Source of the DNA: Streptomyces sp. TG1A-60
Lineage (GTDB): Bacteria; Actinomycetota; Actinomycetes; Streptomycetales; Streptomycetaceae
DNA: 64,000 bases
Direction: 5' to 3'
Assembly: GCF_037201975.1 (NCBI RefSeq)
Contig: NZ_CP147520.1
Coordinates: forward strand, 6,634,001-6,698,000
The position numbers were made by a program, and so were the translations under genes. Below, one piece after another: positions 35,730 through 43,543 of the stretch. Each line of letters begins with the position of its first letter. Position 1 is the first letter of the stretch. The notes under the pieces are model-generated. The model made no database searches and had not been told where the DNA came from. It saw nothing but the letters and a program-made list of their open reading frames with translations.

Positions 35730-36118
35730 CCCTCCCACCTGAGCAGGACGACGGCGACCATGGCGACGGCGACCACGGCGACCACGGAGCTGAGCACCGC
35801 CGGGAAGCGGGACACCGGCAGATCCTCCCCGCGCCGCATCGCCCGCTCACAGCGCACCCAGTGGTTGACCGCCCGCAACGCGCACAGCGTCCCGGTGGCC
35901 AACAGGGCGAGGGCGAGCCCGACGCGCCAGCCCCAGCGCAGGTCCGGCAGGAACTGGTCCACCGCGAAACCACCGCCGATGAGCGCGAGCGCGGTACGCA
36001 GCCAGGCCAGGAACGTCCGCTCGTTGGCCAGGGAGAACCGGTAGTCCGGGGTCCGGCCTTCCTTCCGGACCTCCTCGGGGACGAACCACAGCCGGACGTT
36101 CCGCACAAAATCGCTCAC
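35726..36118 (-). CDS. DUF202/YidH family membrane protein (first copy)
   Basis: 130 residues with three membrane segments. The signature is DYRFSLANERTFLAWLRTALALIGGGF, matching E. coli YidH. The N-terminus is cytoplasmic and basic (VPEEVRKEGRTPDYR). The GTG start at 36118 has no ribosome site but lies 7 nt after TAATGT, so the transcript is probably leaderless. It forms a two-gene operon with the overlapping DUF202 paralogue. Confidence 0.87.
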   Translation of the reverse strand: MSDFVRNVRLWFVPEEVRKEGRTPDYRFSLANERTFLAWLRTALALIGGGFAVDQFLPDLRWGWRVGLALALLATGTLCALRAVNHWVRCERAMRRGEDLPVSRFPAVLSSVVAVVAVAMVAVVLLRWEG

Positions 36119-36125
36119 GCACAGG

Positions 36126-36131
36126 ACATTA
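36126..36131 (-). promoter_or_regulatory. -10 element TAATGT of a leaderless DUF202 operon transcript
   Basis: TAATGT on the minus strand is followed by 7 nt and the GTG at 36118. Confidence 0.4.
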
Positions 36132-36221
36132 CCGGTCGTCTCCGGAGCCCAGGTCCCTCGGCCCCGCCCCGGCTCAGCCCACCAGGCATCTCGGCCCTCC
36201 CCCGGCCACCGCGCGCCCGCG

Positions 36222-36737
36222 TCAGCCCTCCCCGCGACGGGCCCTCAGCCGCTCGTACGCCGCCACGCCGTCCGGCACCCACTCCCACTCGCCCAGCCTC
36301 CGCTCCACCTCGGTCACGGTCAGGAAGCCGTGCCAGGCGACCTCCTCCACCTGCGGGTTCACCGGCAGGTCGCAGCGGACCTCGTACACGGCCGACCACC
36401 ATGTCCGCCCGGCCCCGTCGTCATACAGGAACCGGAAGAGCGGCACGGGGCGCGGCAGCCCGAAGACGCCCAGTTCCTCCTCGGCCTCGCGCAGCGCCGC
36501 GTCGTCGTAGGACTCGCCCGCGCCGACGACCCCGCCCACGAACATGTCGTACAGCGAGGGGAAGACCATCTTCACGGCCGTACGACGATGCACGAAAACC
36601 CGCCCCACGCCGTCCCGGACCAGCACGAACACGGCCCGGTGCCGCATCCCCCGCGCGTACACCTCCCCACGCGGGGCCCGCCCGATGACCTGGTCGTTCT
36701 CGTCCACGATGTCGAGGATCTCGTCAGCGGCACTCAT
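36222..36737 (-). CDS. NUDIX hydrolase (IPP isomerase-like subgroup)
   Basis: 171 residues. The Nudix box G-x5-E-x7-REAEEELGV is complete at about residues 69-92. The opening DEILDIVDENDQVIGRAPRG and VFVHRRTAVKMVFPSLYDMFVGG are typical of the YfcD/isopentenyl-diphosphate-isomerase-like group, which act on sugar or prenyl diphosphates. The exact substrate is unknown. ATG 36737 has no ribosome site and follows a TTGGAT hexamer by 6 nt, so it may be leaderless. Confidence 0.9.
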   Translation of the reverse strand: MSAADEILDIVDENDQVIGRAPRGEVYARGMRHRAVFVLVRDGVGRVFVHRRTAVKMVFPSLYDMFVGGVVGAGESYDDAALREAEEELGVFGLPRPVPLFRFLYDDGAGRTWWSAVYEVRCDLPVNPQVEEVAWHGFLTVTEVERRLGEWEWVPDGVAAYERLRARRGEG

Positions 36738-36980
36738 GACCCCATCCAAGCAGGGCCCCGCCGACTGCCGATGGCCGACCGCGGTCGGGGCGGCGAATCG
36801 GGCCGCACCGCCGAGGGTCTCCGTAAGAGGAGACACAACCGGGCAGTTGACTAGGTCACTCTTCTGCCGAAGGATCTGATGCCAAAGCTGCTGACCGGCC
36901 GGTAACAAAGCGCTGGGCGGTGCGTGGCCTGCCGTGGCGCGCCCCCGCCTGCCTGACCCGTTCCCGAGAGGACGTCCCCC

Positions 36981-38636
36981 ATGTCGTACGACGCAGATGT
37001 GATCGTGATCGGGGCGGGCCTCGCCGGGCTCGCGGCGACCGCGGAGCTCGTCGACGCGGGTCGCAGGGTGATCCTCCTCGACCAGGAGCCGGAGCAGTCG
37101 ATCGGCGGCCAGGCCCACTGGTCCTTCGGCGGGCTCTTCTTCGTCGACTCGCCCGAACAGCGCCGGCTGCGTATCAAGGACAGCCACGCCCTCGCCCTCC
37201 AGGACTGGATGGGCACGGCCGCCTTCGACCGCGAGGAGGACCACTGGCCCCGCAAGTGGGCCGAGGCGTACGTCGACTTCGCGGCCGGCGAGAAGCGTTC
37301 CTGGCTGCACCGGCAGGGCGTCCGGTTCTTCCCGGTGGTCGGCTGGGCCGAGCGCGGCGGCTACGACGCCAACGGGCACGGCAACTCCGTCCCCCGCTTC
37401 CACATCACCTGGGGCACCGGCCCCGGCCTCGTCGCGCCCTTCGAGCGGCGGGTCCGCGAGGGGGTGGCCCGGGGACTGGTCCAGCTGAAGTTCCGGCACC
37501 GCGTGACCGGGCTCTCGCGCAGCGCGGGCGCCGTCGACACGGTCACCGGCGAGATCCTGGAGCCCTCGAAGACCGAGCGCGGCCAGGCCAGCGGCCGGGG
37601 CGTCACCGGCGCCTTCGAACTGAAGGCGCAGGCCGTGATCGTCACCTCCGGCGGCATCGGCGGCAACCACGACCTCGTCCGCGCCAACTGGCCCGAGCGG
37701 CTCGGCAACCCCCCGGAGAAGATGATCTCCGGAGTGCCCGCGCACGTCGACGGCAAGATGCTCGCCATCGCCGAGGAGGCAGGCGCGCGCCTCATCAACC
37801 GCGACCGCATGTGGCACTACACCGAGGGCATCCAGAACTGGAACCCCATCTGGGAGAACCACGGCATCCGCGTCCTCCCCGGGCCTTCCTCGCTGTGGCT
37901 CGACGCGCGGGGCAAGCGCCTGCCCGTCCCGCTGTTCCCCGGCTTCGACACCCTGGGCACGCTCGAGCACATCATGAAGACCGGCTACGACCACACGTGG
38001 TTCGTGCTCGACCAGAAGATCATCGGCAAGGAGTTCGCCCTCTCCGGCTCGGAGCAGAACCCCGACCTCACCGGCAAGTCCGTCAAGGACGTCTTCGTCC
38101 GGGCCCGCGCGGACGTCCCCGGCCCGGTCAAGGCATTCATGGACCACGGCGTCGACTTCGTCGTGGAGAAGGACCTCGGTTCGCTGGTCCGCGGCATGAA
38201 CGCGCTCACCAAGGAACCGCTGATCGACGAGGCGGAGCTGCGCCGCGAGATCGTCTCCCGGGACCGCGAGGTCGCCAACCCCTTCAGCAAGGACCTCCAG
38301 ATCATGGCGATCCGGGGCGCCCGCAACTACCTCGGCGACAAGCTCATCCGCACCGCCACCCCGCACCGCATCCTCGACCCCAAGGCCGGTCCCCTCATCG
38401 CCGTCCGCCTCAACATCCTCACCCGCAAGACCCTCGGCGGCCTGGAGACGGACCTGTCCTCCCGCGTCCTCACCGAGGGCGGCGACCCGCTGGAGGGCGT
38501 GTACGCGGCGGGCGAGGCCGCGGGCTTCGGCGGCGGCGGCGTACACGGCTACCGCTCCCTGGAGGGCACGTTCCTCGGCGGCTGTCTGTTCTCCGGCCGT
38601 ACGGCGGGCCGGGCGGCGGCGAAGGCGACGGCCTGA
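36981..38636 (+). CDS. FAD-binding dehydrogenase (3-ketosteroid dehydrogenase/fumarate reductase fold)
   Basis: 551 residues. The N-terminal Rossmann motif is VIVIGAGLAGLAATAELVDAG, followed by GGQAHWSFGGLFFVDSPEQRR and HITWGTGPGL. The C-terminal FAD contact is GVYAAGEAAGFGGGGVHGYR. Members of this group, annotated simply as FAD-binding dehydrogenases, resemble KsdD and fumarate reductase flavoproteins but lack an assigned substrate. GAGAGGACG precedes the ATG. A 243-bp upstream region contains an inverted repeat GTCTCC-N6-GGAGAC at 36817-36834. It ends in a strong hairpin at 38670. Confidence 0.9.
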   Translation: MSYDADVIVIGAGLAGLAATAELVDAGRRVILLDQEPEQSIGGQAHWSFGGLFFVDSPEQRRLRIKDSHALALQDWMGTAAFDREEDHWPRKWAEAYVDFAAGEKRSWLHRQGVRFFPVVGWAERGGYDANGHGNSVPRFHITWGTGPGLVAPFERRVREGVARGLVQLKFRHRVTGLSRSAGAVDTVTGEILEPSKTERGQASGRGVTGAFELKAQAVIVTSGGIGGNHDLVRANWPERLGNPPEKMISGVPAHVDGKMLAIAEEAGARLINRDRMWHYTEGIQNWNPIWENHGIRVLPGPSSLWLDARGKRLPVPLFPGFDTLGTLEHIMKTGYDHTWFVLDQKIIGKEFALSGSEQNPDLTGKSVKDVFVRARADVPGPVKAFMDHGVDFVVEKDLGSLVRGMNALTKEPLIDEAELRREIVSRDREVANPFSKDLQIMAIRGARNYLGDKLIRTATPHRILDPKAGPLIAVRLNILTRKTLGGLETDLSSRVLTEGGDPLEGVYAAGEAAGFGGGGVHGYRSLEGTFLGGCLFSGRTAGRAAAKATA

Positions 38637-38669
38637 CGCACCCCGGTGCGCAGATGACGGAATCCTGAC

Positions 38670-38711
38670 GAACACCCCCCGCCCCTGGCCCCGCCGGGGC
38701 GGGGGGTGTTC
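38670..38711 (+). terminator. Strong GC hairpin after the FAD dehydrogenase
   Basis: Perfect 16-bp arms, 38670-38685 and 38696-38711, with a 10-nt loop; 11 bp before the next start codon. Confidence 0.65.
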
Positions 38712-38721
38712 GAATCGGTAC

Positions 38722-39495
38722 GTGAACCCTGAACACCCCGAAGCACGGGAAGCGCCCCCGGAGCCCACAGAGCCCGTGGAGCCCTCCGAGGAGCGCGGCG
38801 CACCCATCGGCCGCCGTGTCCTCCTCGGCACCCTCGGCCTCGGCGCCCTGGGCGTCGTCTCCGCGCCCGTCCTCCAGCGCGGCATGGAGGCGTTCCTCGG
38901 CGAGGCGGCCCAGAGGGACCCCACCGGCCTGACCGGCCTGCTCCCCAACGGCGGCGGCTTCCGCTACTACTCGGTGACGTCGTCCGTCCCCCGCAAGACG
39001 GCCGGGAACTACCGCCTCACCGTCGACGGCCTGGTCGACAAGCCGGCCACGTACACCCTGGCCGACCTGCGGGCGCTGCCGCAGACCCGGATGGTCAAGG
39101 ACGTCCAGTGCGTCACCGGCTGGCGCGTGCCGGACACGCCGTTCGAGGGCGTACGGCTGTCCGCGCTGCTGGACGCCGCCGGGGTCCGCTCCTCGGCGGG
39201 CGCGGTCCGCTTCACCTGCTTCGACGGGGCGTACAGCGAGAGCCTCACCCTGGAGCAGGCCCGCCGCGCGGACGTCCTGGTGGCCCTGCGCATGCAGGAC
39301 AAGGACCTCAGCCACAACCACGGCGGCCCGGTACGCCTGTATGTCGCCCCCATGTACTTCTACAAGTCGGCCAAGTGGCTCTCCGGCATCGAGGTGACGG
39401 AGAAGGTCGAGCCCGGCTACTGGGAGGAACGGGGCTACGACATCGACGCGTGGGTGGGCCGATCGAACGGGCGGGACGATGAACCGACGACTTGA
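38722..39495 (+). CDS. Tat-exported molybdopterin oxidoreductase (YedY/MsrP, sulfite oxidase fold)
   Basis: 257 residues. A Pro/Glu-rich N-terminus leads to a twin-arginine signal (GRRVLLGTLGLGALGVVSAP). The Mo-MPT domain follows with LTVDGLVDKPATYTLADLRA and the molybdenum-ligating Cys in VKDVQCVTGWRVP, then HNHGGPVRLYVAPMYFYKSAKW. Relatives reduce methionine sulfoxide in the periplasm or act on unknown oxides. The start follows a terminator by 10 nt and has no ribosome site, which suggests a leaderless mRNA. It overlaps the next gene, a cytochrome b, by 17 nt; that protein is its likely electron donor. Confidence 0.88.
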   Translation: MNPEHPEAREAPPEPTEPVEPSEERGAPIGRRVLLGTLGLGALGVVSAPVLQRGMEAFLGEAAQRDPTGLTGLLPNGGGFRYYSVTSSVPRKTAGNYRLTVDGLVDKPATYTLADLRALPQTRMVKDVQCVTGWRVPDTPFEGVRLSALLDAAGVRSSAGAVRFTCFDGAYSESLTLEQARRADVLVALRMQDKDLSHNHGGPVRLYVAPMYFYKSAKWLSGIEVTEKVEPGYWEERGYDIDAWVGRSNGRDDEPTT

Positions 39496-40153
39496 GAACC
39501 ACCGCCTCGACGGCCGGCGCCTTGAGGACCAGCGCCTTGAAGTGTTGTCGGTGCAGGCCGGGCCCGAGCCCCGCGTCCGGCGCTTCACCGCCGTCGAGCG
39601 CTGGATCCACCGCTCGACGGCCGCCCTGACGGGCATCTGCGTGGCGACGGCGTCCTGCCTCTACGTCCCCGCCCTCGCCGAACTGGTCGGCCGCCGGGCC
39701 CTGGTCGTGACGATCCACATCTGGACGGGCCTGCTCCTGCCCCTCCCGGTCCTCGCGGGCCTGGCCTCCCGCGCGTTCCGCGCCGACCTCGGCCGCCTGA
39801 ACCGCTGGGGCCCGCACGACCGCCTCTGGCTCCGCGCCGCCCGCCGCCGCGTCCCCGGGCCGCGACCCGCCGCCAAGTTCAACGCCGGCCAGAAGCTCTA
39901 CGCCGCCTGGCTCGCCGGCGCCACCCTCGTCATGCTCGCCACGGGCCTGATGATGTGGTTCACCCACCTCACCCCGTTGATGTGGCGTACCAGCGCGACG
40001 TTCGTCCACGACTGGCTGGCCCTGACGATCGGCATCGTCCTGGCGGGCCACATCGGCATGGCCCTGGGCGACCCGGAGGCACGGCGGGGTCTCCGTACGG
40101 GCCTGGTGAGCAGGGAGTGGGCGGACCGGGAACACTCCTTGTGGCGCCCGTAG
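39479..40153 (+). CDS. Cytochrome b/b6-domain membrane protein, partner of the Mo enzyme
   Basis: 224 residues. After a basic, Leu/Glu-rich N-terminal tail, about four membrane helices carry His residues suited to haem b: RWIHRSTA, VTIHIWTGLLLPLPV, TFVHDWLALTIG and LAGHIGMAL. This is the formate-dehydrogenase-gamma/YedZ-like type. The start overlaps the Mo-protein gene, so the two should form a membrane redox module like MsrPQ, with quinol as the probable electron source. Confidence 0.85.
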   Translation: MNRRLENHRLDGRRLEDQRLEVLSVQAGPEPRVRRFTAVERWIHRSTAALTGICVATASCLYVPALAELVGRRALVVTIHIWTGLLLPLPVLAGLASRAFRADLGRLNRWGPHDRLWLRAARRRVPGPRPAAKFNAGQKLYAAWLAGATLVMLATGLMMWFTHLTPLMWRTSATFVHDWLALTIGIVLAGHIGMALGDPEARRGLRTGLVSREWADREHSLWRP

Positions 40154-40435
40154 CGGCGGTTCGGCCGCCGCGGCTGCGGGGCCGCCCGGAATCGCCGCGG
40201 CCACGGACGCTGTCGCGCTGCCGAACGCCGCCTGGATGCCCGGTCGTTCATCGAAGCCCCGGCCTTGCCTGCCCGCCGCCGCGGCCCTCGGTCACGACGG
40301 CGGACTCCGACGGGGGCCGAACTCCCGGCCCCCGCCCCAGAGATGGAGAACGGGGCGCCGAGCAAGGCAGAGCCCCACGACGACGCCCCGGCTGAACTCT
40401 ACGACGACGCCGGGCGGGCATCCTGACGACGACGC

Positions 40436-40535
40436 GGGCCGATGACCCGACCACGGCGCGGGGCCGATGACCCGACCACGGCGCGGGGCCGATGGTCCGA
40501 GCACGGTGCCGGGCCGATGACCTGGCGGCGACGCC
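40436..40535. repeat. 25-bp tandem repeat, four copies
   Basis: GGGCCGATG starts at 40436, 40461, 40486 and 40511, exactly 25 bp apart. The first two units are identical (GGGCCGATGACCCGACCACG plus GCGCG) and the next two have a few changes. The rest of 40154-40435 has no recognisable gene, only TACGACGACGCC-like imperfect repeats. Confidence 0.8.
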
Positions 40536-40543
40536 GGATGGAA

Positions 40544-40608
40544 TTCCTACGACGAGGTCAAAGCCCCGGTTCCTACGACGAGGTCGAAGCCCCGGCTTCT
40601 ACGACGGC
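40544..40608. repeat. 26-bp tandem repeat, about 2.5 copies, running into gntK
   Basis: TTCCTACGACGAGGTC plus AAGCCCCGG recurs at 40544 and 40570 with one change, and a partial copy begins at 40596, overlapping the gluconokinase stop at 40599. Confidence 0.75.
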
Positions 40609-41120
40609 GGCCGGCCGAGGTCCCGCAGCGCGGTGACCGCCCGGTCGGCGATCTCCTCGGGCGCGCCCGCCACATCGACCGCGACGCCCGCCTCGTCCGC
40701 CTCCAGCGGCTGCAGCGTGGCGAACTGCGAGTCGAGCAGCGCCGTCGGCATGAAGTGCCCCTTCCGGTGGGACACCCGGTTCTCGATCAACGCGCGGTCA
40801 CCGACGAGGTGCACGAAGACCAGCCCGGGCTCGGCCGCTCGCAGCCGGTCCCGGTAGACGCGCTTGAGCGCCGAACAGCTCACCACCCCGCCGAGCCCGG
40901 CCCGGCCGCGGGCCCACGCGCCGATGGCGTCCAGCCACGGCCCCCGGTCCGCGTCGTCCAGCGGTGTCCCGGCCGACATCTTGGCGACATTGGCCTCGGG
41001 GTGGAAGTCGTCGCCCTCGGCGTACGGAACGCCGAGCCGGGCCGCGAGCAGGAGACCGATCGTTGTCTTCCCGGTGCCTGACACGCCCATCACCACCACG
41101 ACGACATGAGGGGTACGCAT
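40599..41120 (-). CDS. gntK: Gluconokinase
   Basis: 173 residues, the normal size. P-loop GVSGTGKTT (residues 11-19), the gluconate-binding GDDFHPEANVAKMSAGTPLDDADRGPWLD, and CSALKRVYRDRLR. It makes 6-phosphogluconate from gluconate with ATP. GAGGT lies 5 nt before ATG 41120; longer starts upstream are unlikely. The neighbouring GntR-type regulator is broken and the usual gluconate permease is missing. The stop codon lies inside a 26-bp repeat, so the gene end may have been rearranged. Confidence 0.94.
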   Translation of the reverse strand: MRTPHVVVVVMGVSGTGKTTIGLLLAARLGVPYAEGDDFHPEANVAKMSAGTPLDDADRGPWLDAIGAWARGRAGLGGVVSCSALKRVYRDRLRAAEPGLVFVHLVGDRALIENRVSHRKGHFMPTALLDSQFATLQPLEADEAGVAVDVAGAPEEIADRAVTALRDLGRPPS

Positions 41121-41174
41121 CGCTACCTCGCTGTCTTCGTCGACATCTGAGACGTCACCCGACGTCGACGACAC

Positions 41175-41201
41175 TGAAAATCATTAGATAAGATGAATTC
41201 A
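41175..41201. promoter_or_regulatory. AT-rich imperfect palindrome between gntK and the GntR pseudogene
   Basis: TGAAAATCAT (41175-41184) and ATGAATTCA (41193-41201) form an imperfect inverted repeat in the only AT-rich part of the intergenic region, upstream of gntK. It may be the operator of the former regulator. Confidence 0.35.
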
Positions 41202-41263
41202 AGCCCTTGACCTCAATAAGTCTGACTTTTCCTTCCCTCCCTCATCCTCGTACCTTGAGCCCC

Positions 41264-41880
41264 ATGACCACACCGGGCTCGGGCTGCACGGGCGCTTACT
41301 GGAGACCCTCGGGTCGGCGATCACCGCGGGCGAGTACCCACCGGGCAGCGTGTTGCGCACGGACGAACTCGCCCAGACCTTCGAGGTGTCCCGCTCGGTG
41401 ATGCGCGAGGCGGTCCGCGTCCTGGAGTCCTTGCACCTGGTCGAGTCGCGCCGCCGGGTCGGCGTGATCGTCCGCACGCCCGCCGAGCGGAACGTCTACG
41501 ACCCCCAGGTCATCCGCCGGCGCCTCGCCGGCGCCGACCGGACCCGCCGACTGCGCTCGCTCACGGTCCTGCGCTCCGCCGTCGAACCCATCGCCGCGGG
41601 CCTCGCCGCCCGCCACGCCACCGCCGAACAGTGCGCCGAACTCACCGAGTGCGCCGTCGGTATGGTCGCCAACTCACGCGGCCACAGGCTGGAGGGCTAC
41701 CTCCACCACGACGTCATGTTCGACGATCCCGATCCCGCCGCCGTGACCCTCCACGCCCAGGTGGCCATCCGCGAACACGACGCCCCCCGAGCCGAGCGAC
41801 TCACCCGGGAAATCACCGTGGGCGCGCTCCAGGAGCTGGACACCCTCGCCCCCGACGGCCACTCCCCGACCGCCGATTGA
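41264..41880 (+). pseudogene. gntR: Broken FadR/GntR regulator of gluconate use
   Basis: The expected product begins at ATG 41264 (MTTPG), but a missing base near 41280 shifts the frame: the winged-helix start GLHGRLLETLGSAITAGEYP lies in a frame with no start codon, continuing as LRTDELAQTFEVSRSVMREA. The C-terminal FCD domain is also damaged: after GHRLEGYL it jumps to HHDVMFDDPDPAAVTLH, which removes about 30 residues with the metal-binding His block. The end (LTREITVGALQELD) is intact. Two independent lesions argue for a true pseudogene and not a sequencing slip. Confidence 0.75.
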
Positions 41881-41911
41881 ACAGGGGCCGTTGAGAAGGT
41901 CCGCCAGCTCT

Positions 41912-42346
41912 CTAGGCCAGGAACTCCCCGTCCACATACACCCAGGCCCCGTCCACCCGCTCGAACCGGCTCCGCTCATGCAGCGAGCCACCCCGGAACG
42001 AGGCGCGGAAGGTGACGCTCCCGGTGGAGTGGAAGGCAGAGCCGTCGCTCGTGTCGAGGATGTCGAGGCCGGTCCAGCGCATGGTCGTGTCGAAGTCGAC
42101 GCCGGCGGGCCGCGTCCGGGTGTGCCAGGTCCGCAGGAGGTACGCCTCGTCCCGTACGACGAACGCGCTGTACCGCGAGCGCATCAGCGCCTCGGCGGTC
42201 GGCGCGGCGGCGGCACCGGAGTGACAGCGCCCGCAGCAGGCCTCGTACACCTCGGGCAGCCCGCAAGGGCACGTACGAGGAGCCTGCGAAGAGGCCCTCG
42301 GAGAACTCTTCGACCTACCCTTGGAACCGCTGCGGCGCGACGACAT
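41912..42346 (-). CDS. YchJ family protein (UPF0225, SEC-C-like zinc motif)
   Basis: 144 residues. A Ser/Arg-rich basic tail is followed by CPCGLPEVYEACCGRCHSG, the YchJ cysteine motif, and then the single domain with MRSRYSAFVVRDEAYLLRTWH and WTGLDILDTSDG. Function is unknown, possibly metal-dependent protein interaction. ATG 42346 is chosen; ATG 42355 is equally possible. The reading frame stays open upstream through a heptamer repeat into an aminopeptidase remnant, so the true 5' end is uncertain. Confidence 0.85.
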   Translation of the reverse strand: MSSRRSGSKGRSKSSPRASSQAPRTCPCGLPEVYEACCGRCHSGAAAAPTAEALMRSRYSAFVVRDEAYLLRTWHTRTRPAGVDFDTTMRWTGLDILDTSDGSAFHSTGSVTFRASFRGGSLHERSRFERVDGAWVYVDGEFLA

Positions 42347-42363
42347 GACCGCCATTCTGCCCG

Positions 42364-42412
42364 GCCCGCCGCCCGCCGCCCGCCGCCCGCCGCCCGCCGC
42401 CCGCCGCCCGCC
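42364..42412. repeat. Heptamer microsatellite GCCCGCC, seven exact copies
   Basis: GCCCGCC is repeated seven times without error from 42364 to 42412. It forms the junction between the M1 remnant and the YchJ gene. Confidence 0.9.
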
Positions 42413-42479
42413 GGCCCCGAGCGGAGTCCGCGTCGGCCTGCGCGGAGCCCGCGTTCGTCGGCGATACGGCGGCCGGGCC

Positions 42480-42950
42480 GGAAGTCCGGAGCCCTTCGGT
42501 GACGGCAACGGCGGCAGCGCGACCTCGTGTGGCCACGCCCTGAACAGGTCGTCCAGCGGCCCTTCCGCGTACCGCGCGGCGGGCGCGGTGAAGGCCGTCG
42601 TCGTGACGGCGCCGCGCGGGTGGACGGTCGCCCACCCGCGCAGCATGCGGAAGAAGGCGTCGACGCCGAGGGCGCAGCGGACGGCATGGACCGTGAGGCC
42701 GCCGCGTTCGTAGAGCCGGTCGTCGAACATCAGCTTGCGGCCGGGGTCGGCCGGCCGCAGATCCCGCGGGAGCGCGGCGAGCTTCCGGTGCGCGACGCCG
42801 GCCAGTTGCCGCGCCGTGGCGCCAGGCCAGCCACATCTCCTCGCAGGACGCGTCGAAGGCCACCGACAGCCCGGCCATCACGGGCCCCACCGAGAAGCGG
42901 GCCGATCCGTCGAGTCCCTCCGCCGGTTCCCCGTCGAGCAGGGTGAGGTC
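42480..42950 (-). pseudogene. Remnant of an M1-type aminopeptidase C-terminus
   Basis: On the minus strand, one frame reads FDASCEEMWLAWRHGA and a second frame continues RQLAGVAHRKLAALPRDL, then MFDDRLYERGGLTVHAVR, DAFFRMLRGWATVHPRG and LDDLFRAWPHEVALPPLP. This matches the end of actinobacterial M1 zinc aminopeptidases; a short deletion near 42830 explains the shift. The catalytic HExxH part is absent. No stop follows the remnant before the YchJ gene. The stretch 42951-43220 holds nothing else I recognise. Confidence 0.5.
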
Positions 42951-43220
42951 AGGACTCTCGTGCACGGCGGCCAGCGGGTCCTCGCCTTTCGAACCCGGGC
43001 CATCCGGGGGCGCCGAAGGGCCCGCAGGTCTGCCTGGGGACCTTTCCGGGCCGGCGCCGAACAAGCCCCACACGGTAGTGCTCGGGTGCCTACGGCCTGT
43101 CGTGTCGGCCAAGCGGGGGCATCCGCAGAGCGAACCGCAGGTGCGCGGGCACATCATGTGACCTGGGCTTTCTCGGGCGGAGAGAGAAGTCTCCCACTCC
43201 CACATCGGCCCTCACACGCA

Positions 43221-43252
43221 CGAGGGCCGCGACCTGATGGTCGCGGCCCTCG
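43221..43252 (-). terminator. Terminator of the leucine tRNA
   Basis: Perfect 14-bp arms (43221-43234 and 43239-43252) with a TGAT/ATCA loop, 8 nt beyond the tRNA 3' end. Confidence 0.7.
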
Positions 43253-43260
43253 CCACTGTG

Positions 43261-43345
43261 TGTCCGAGGGGGGACTTGAACCCCCACGCCCGATAAAGGG
43301 CACTAGCACCTCAAGCTAGCGCGTCTGCCATTCCGCCACCCGGAC
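43261..43345 (-). tRNA. tRNA-Leu (GAG)
   Basis: 85 nt. The acceptor stem GTCCGGG pairs with CTCGGAC, the anticodon stem CTAGC/GCTAG holds loop TTGAGGT with anticodon GAG, there is a long variable arm as expected for leucine, and the T-arm has GGTTCAAGTCC. CCA is not encoded. It reads CUC and CUU codons. Confidence 0.96.
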
Positions 43346-43543
43346 AGGGTGTCTGTCGTGCGGGTTTCCCTCGCGGCGACGGAGAAAACACTACCAGGCT
43401 TTCGGGGGCTCTCGATCACACCCCGTCCAGGTGACGGCTGGGCGTGAACGGCTTGTGACGGGCCGGTCCCGGTCTTGGGGCGAGCGGTGGGACAGGAGGA
43501 GGATGCGGGGGAACCAGCAGCAGCGACAGTGGGAGGAACCAGC

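Noticed and set aside
35233..36044. Plus-strand frames opposite the DUF202 genes
   Set aside because: Gly/Pro/Arg-rich shadows with no start signal; the minus-strand membrane proteins have clear family signatures.
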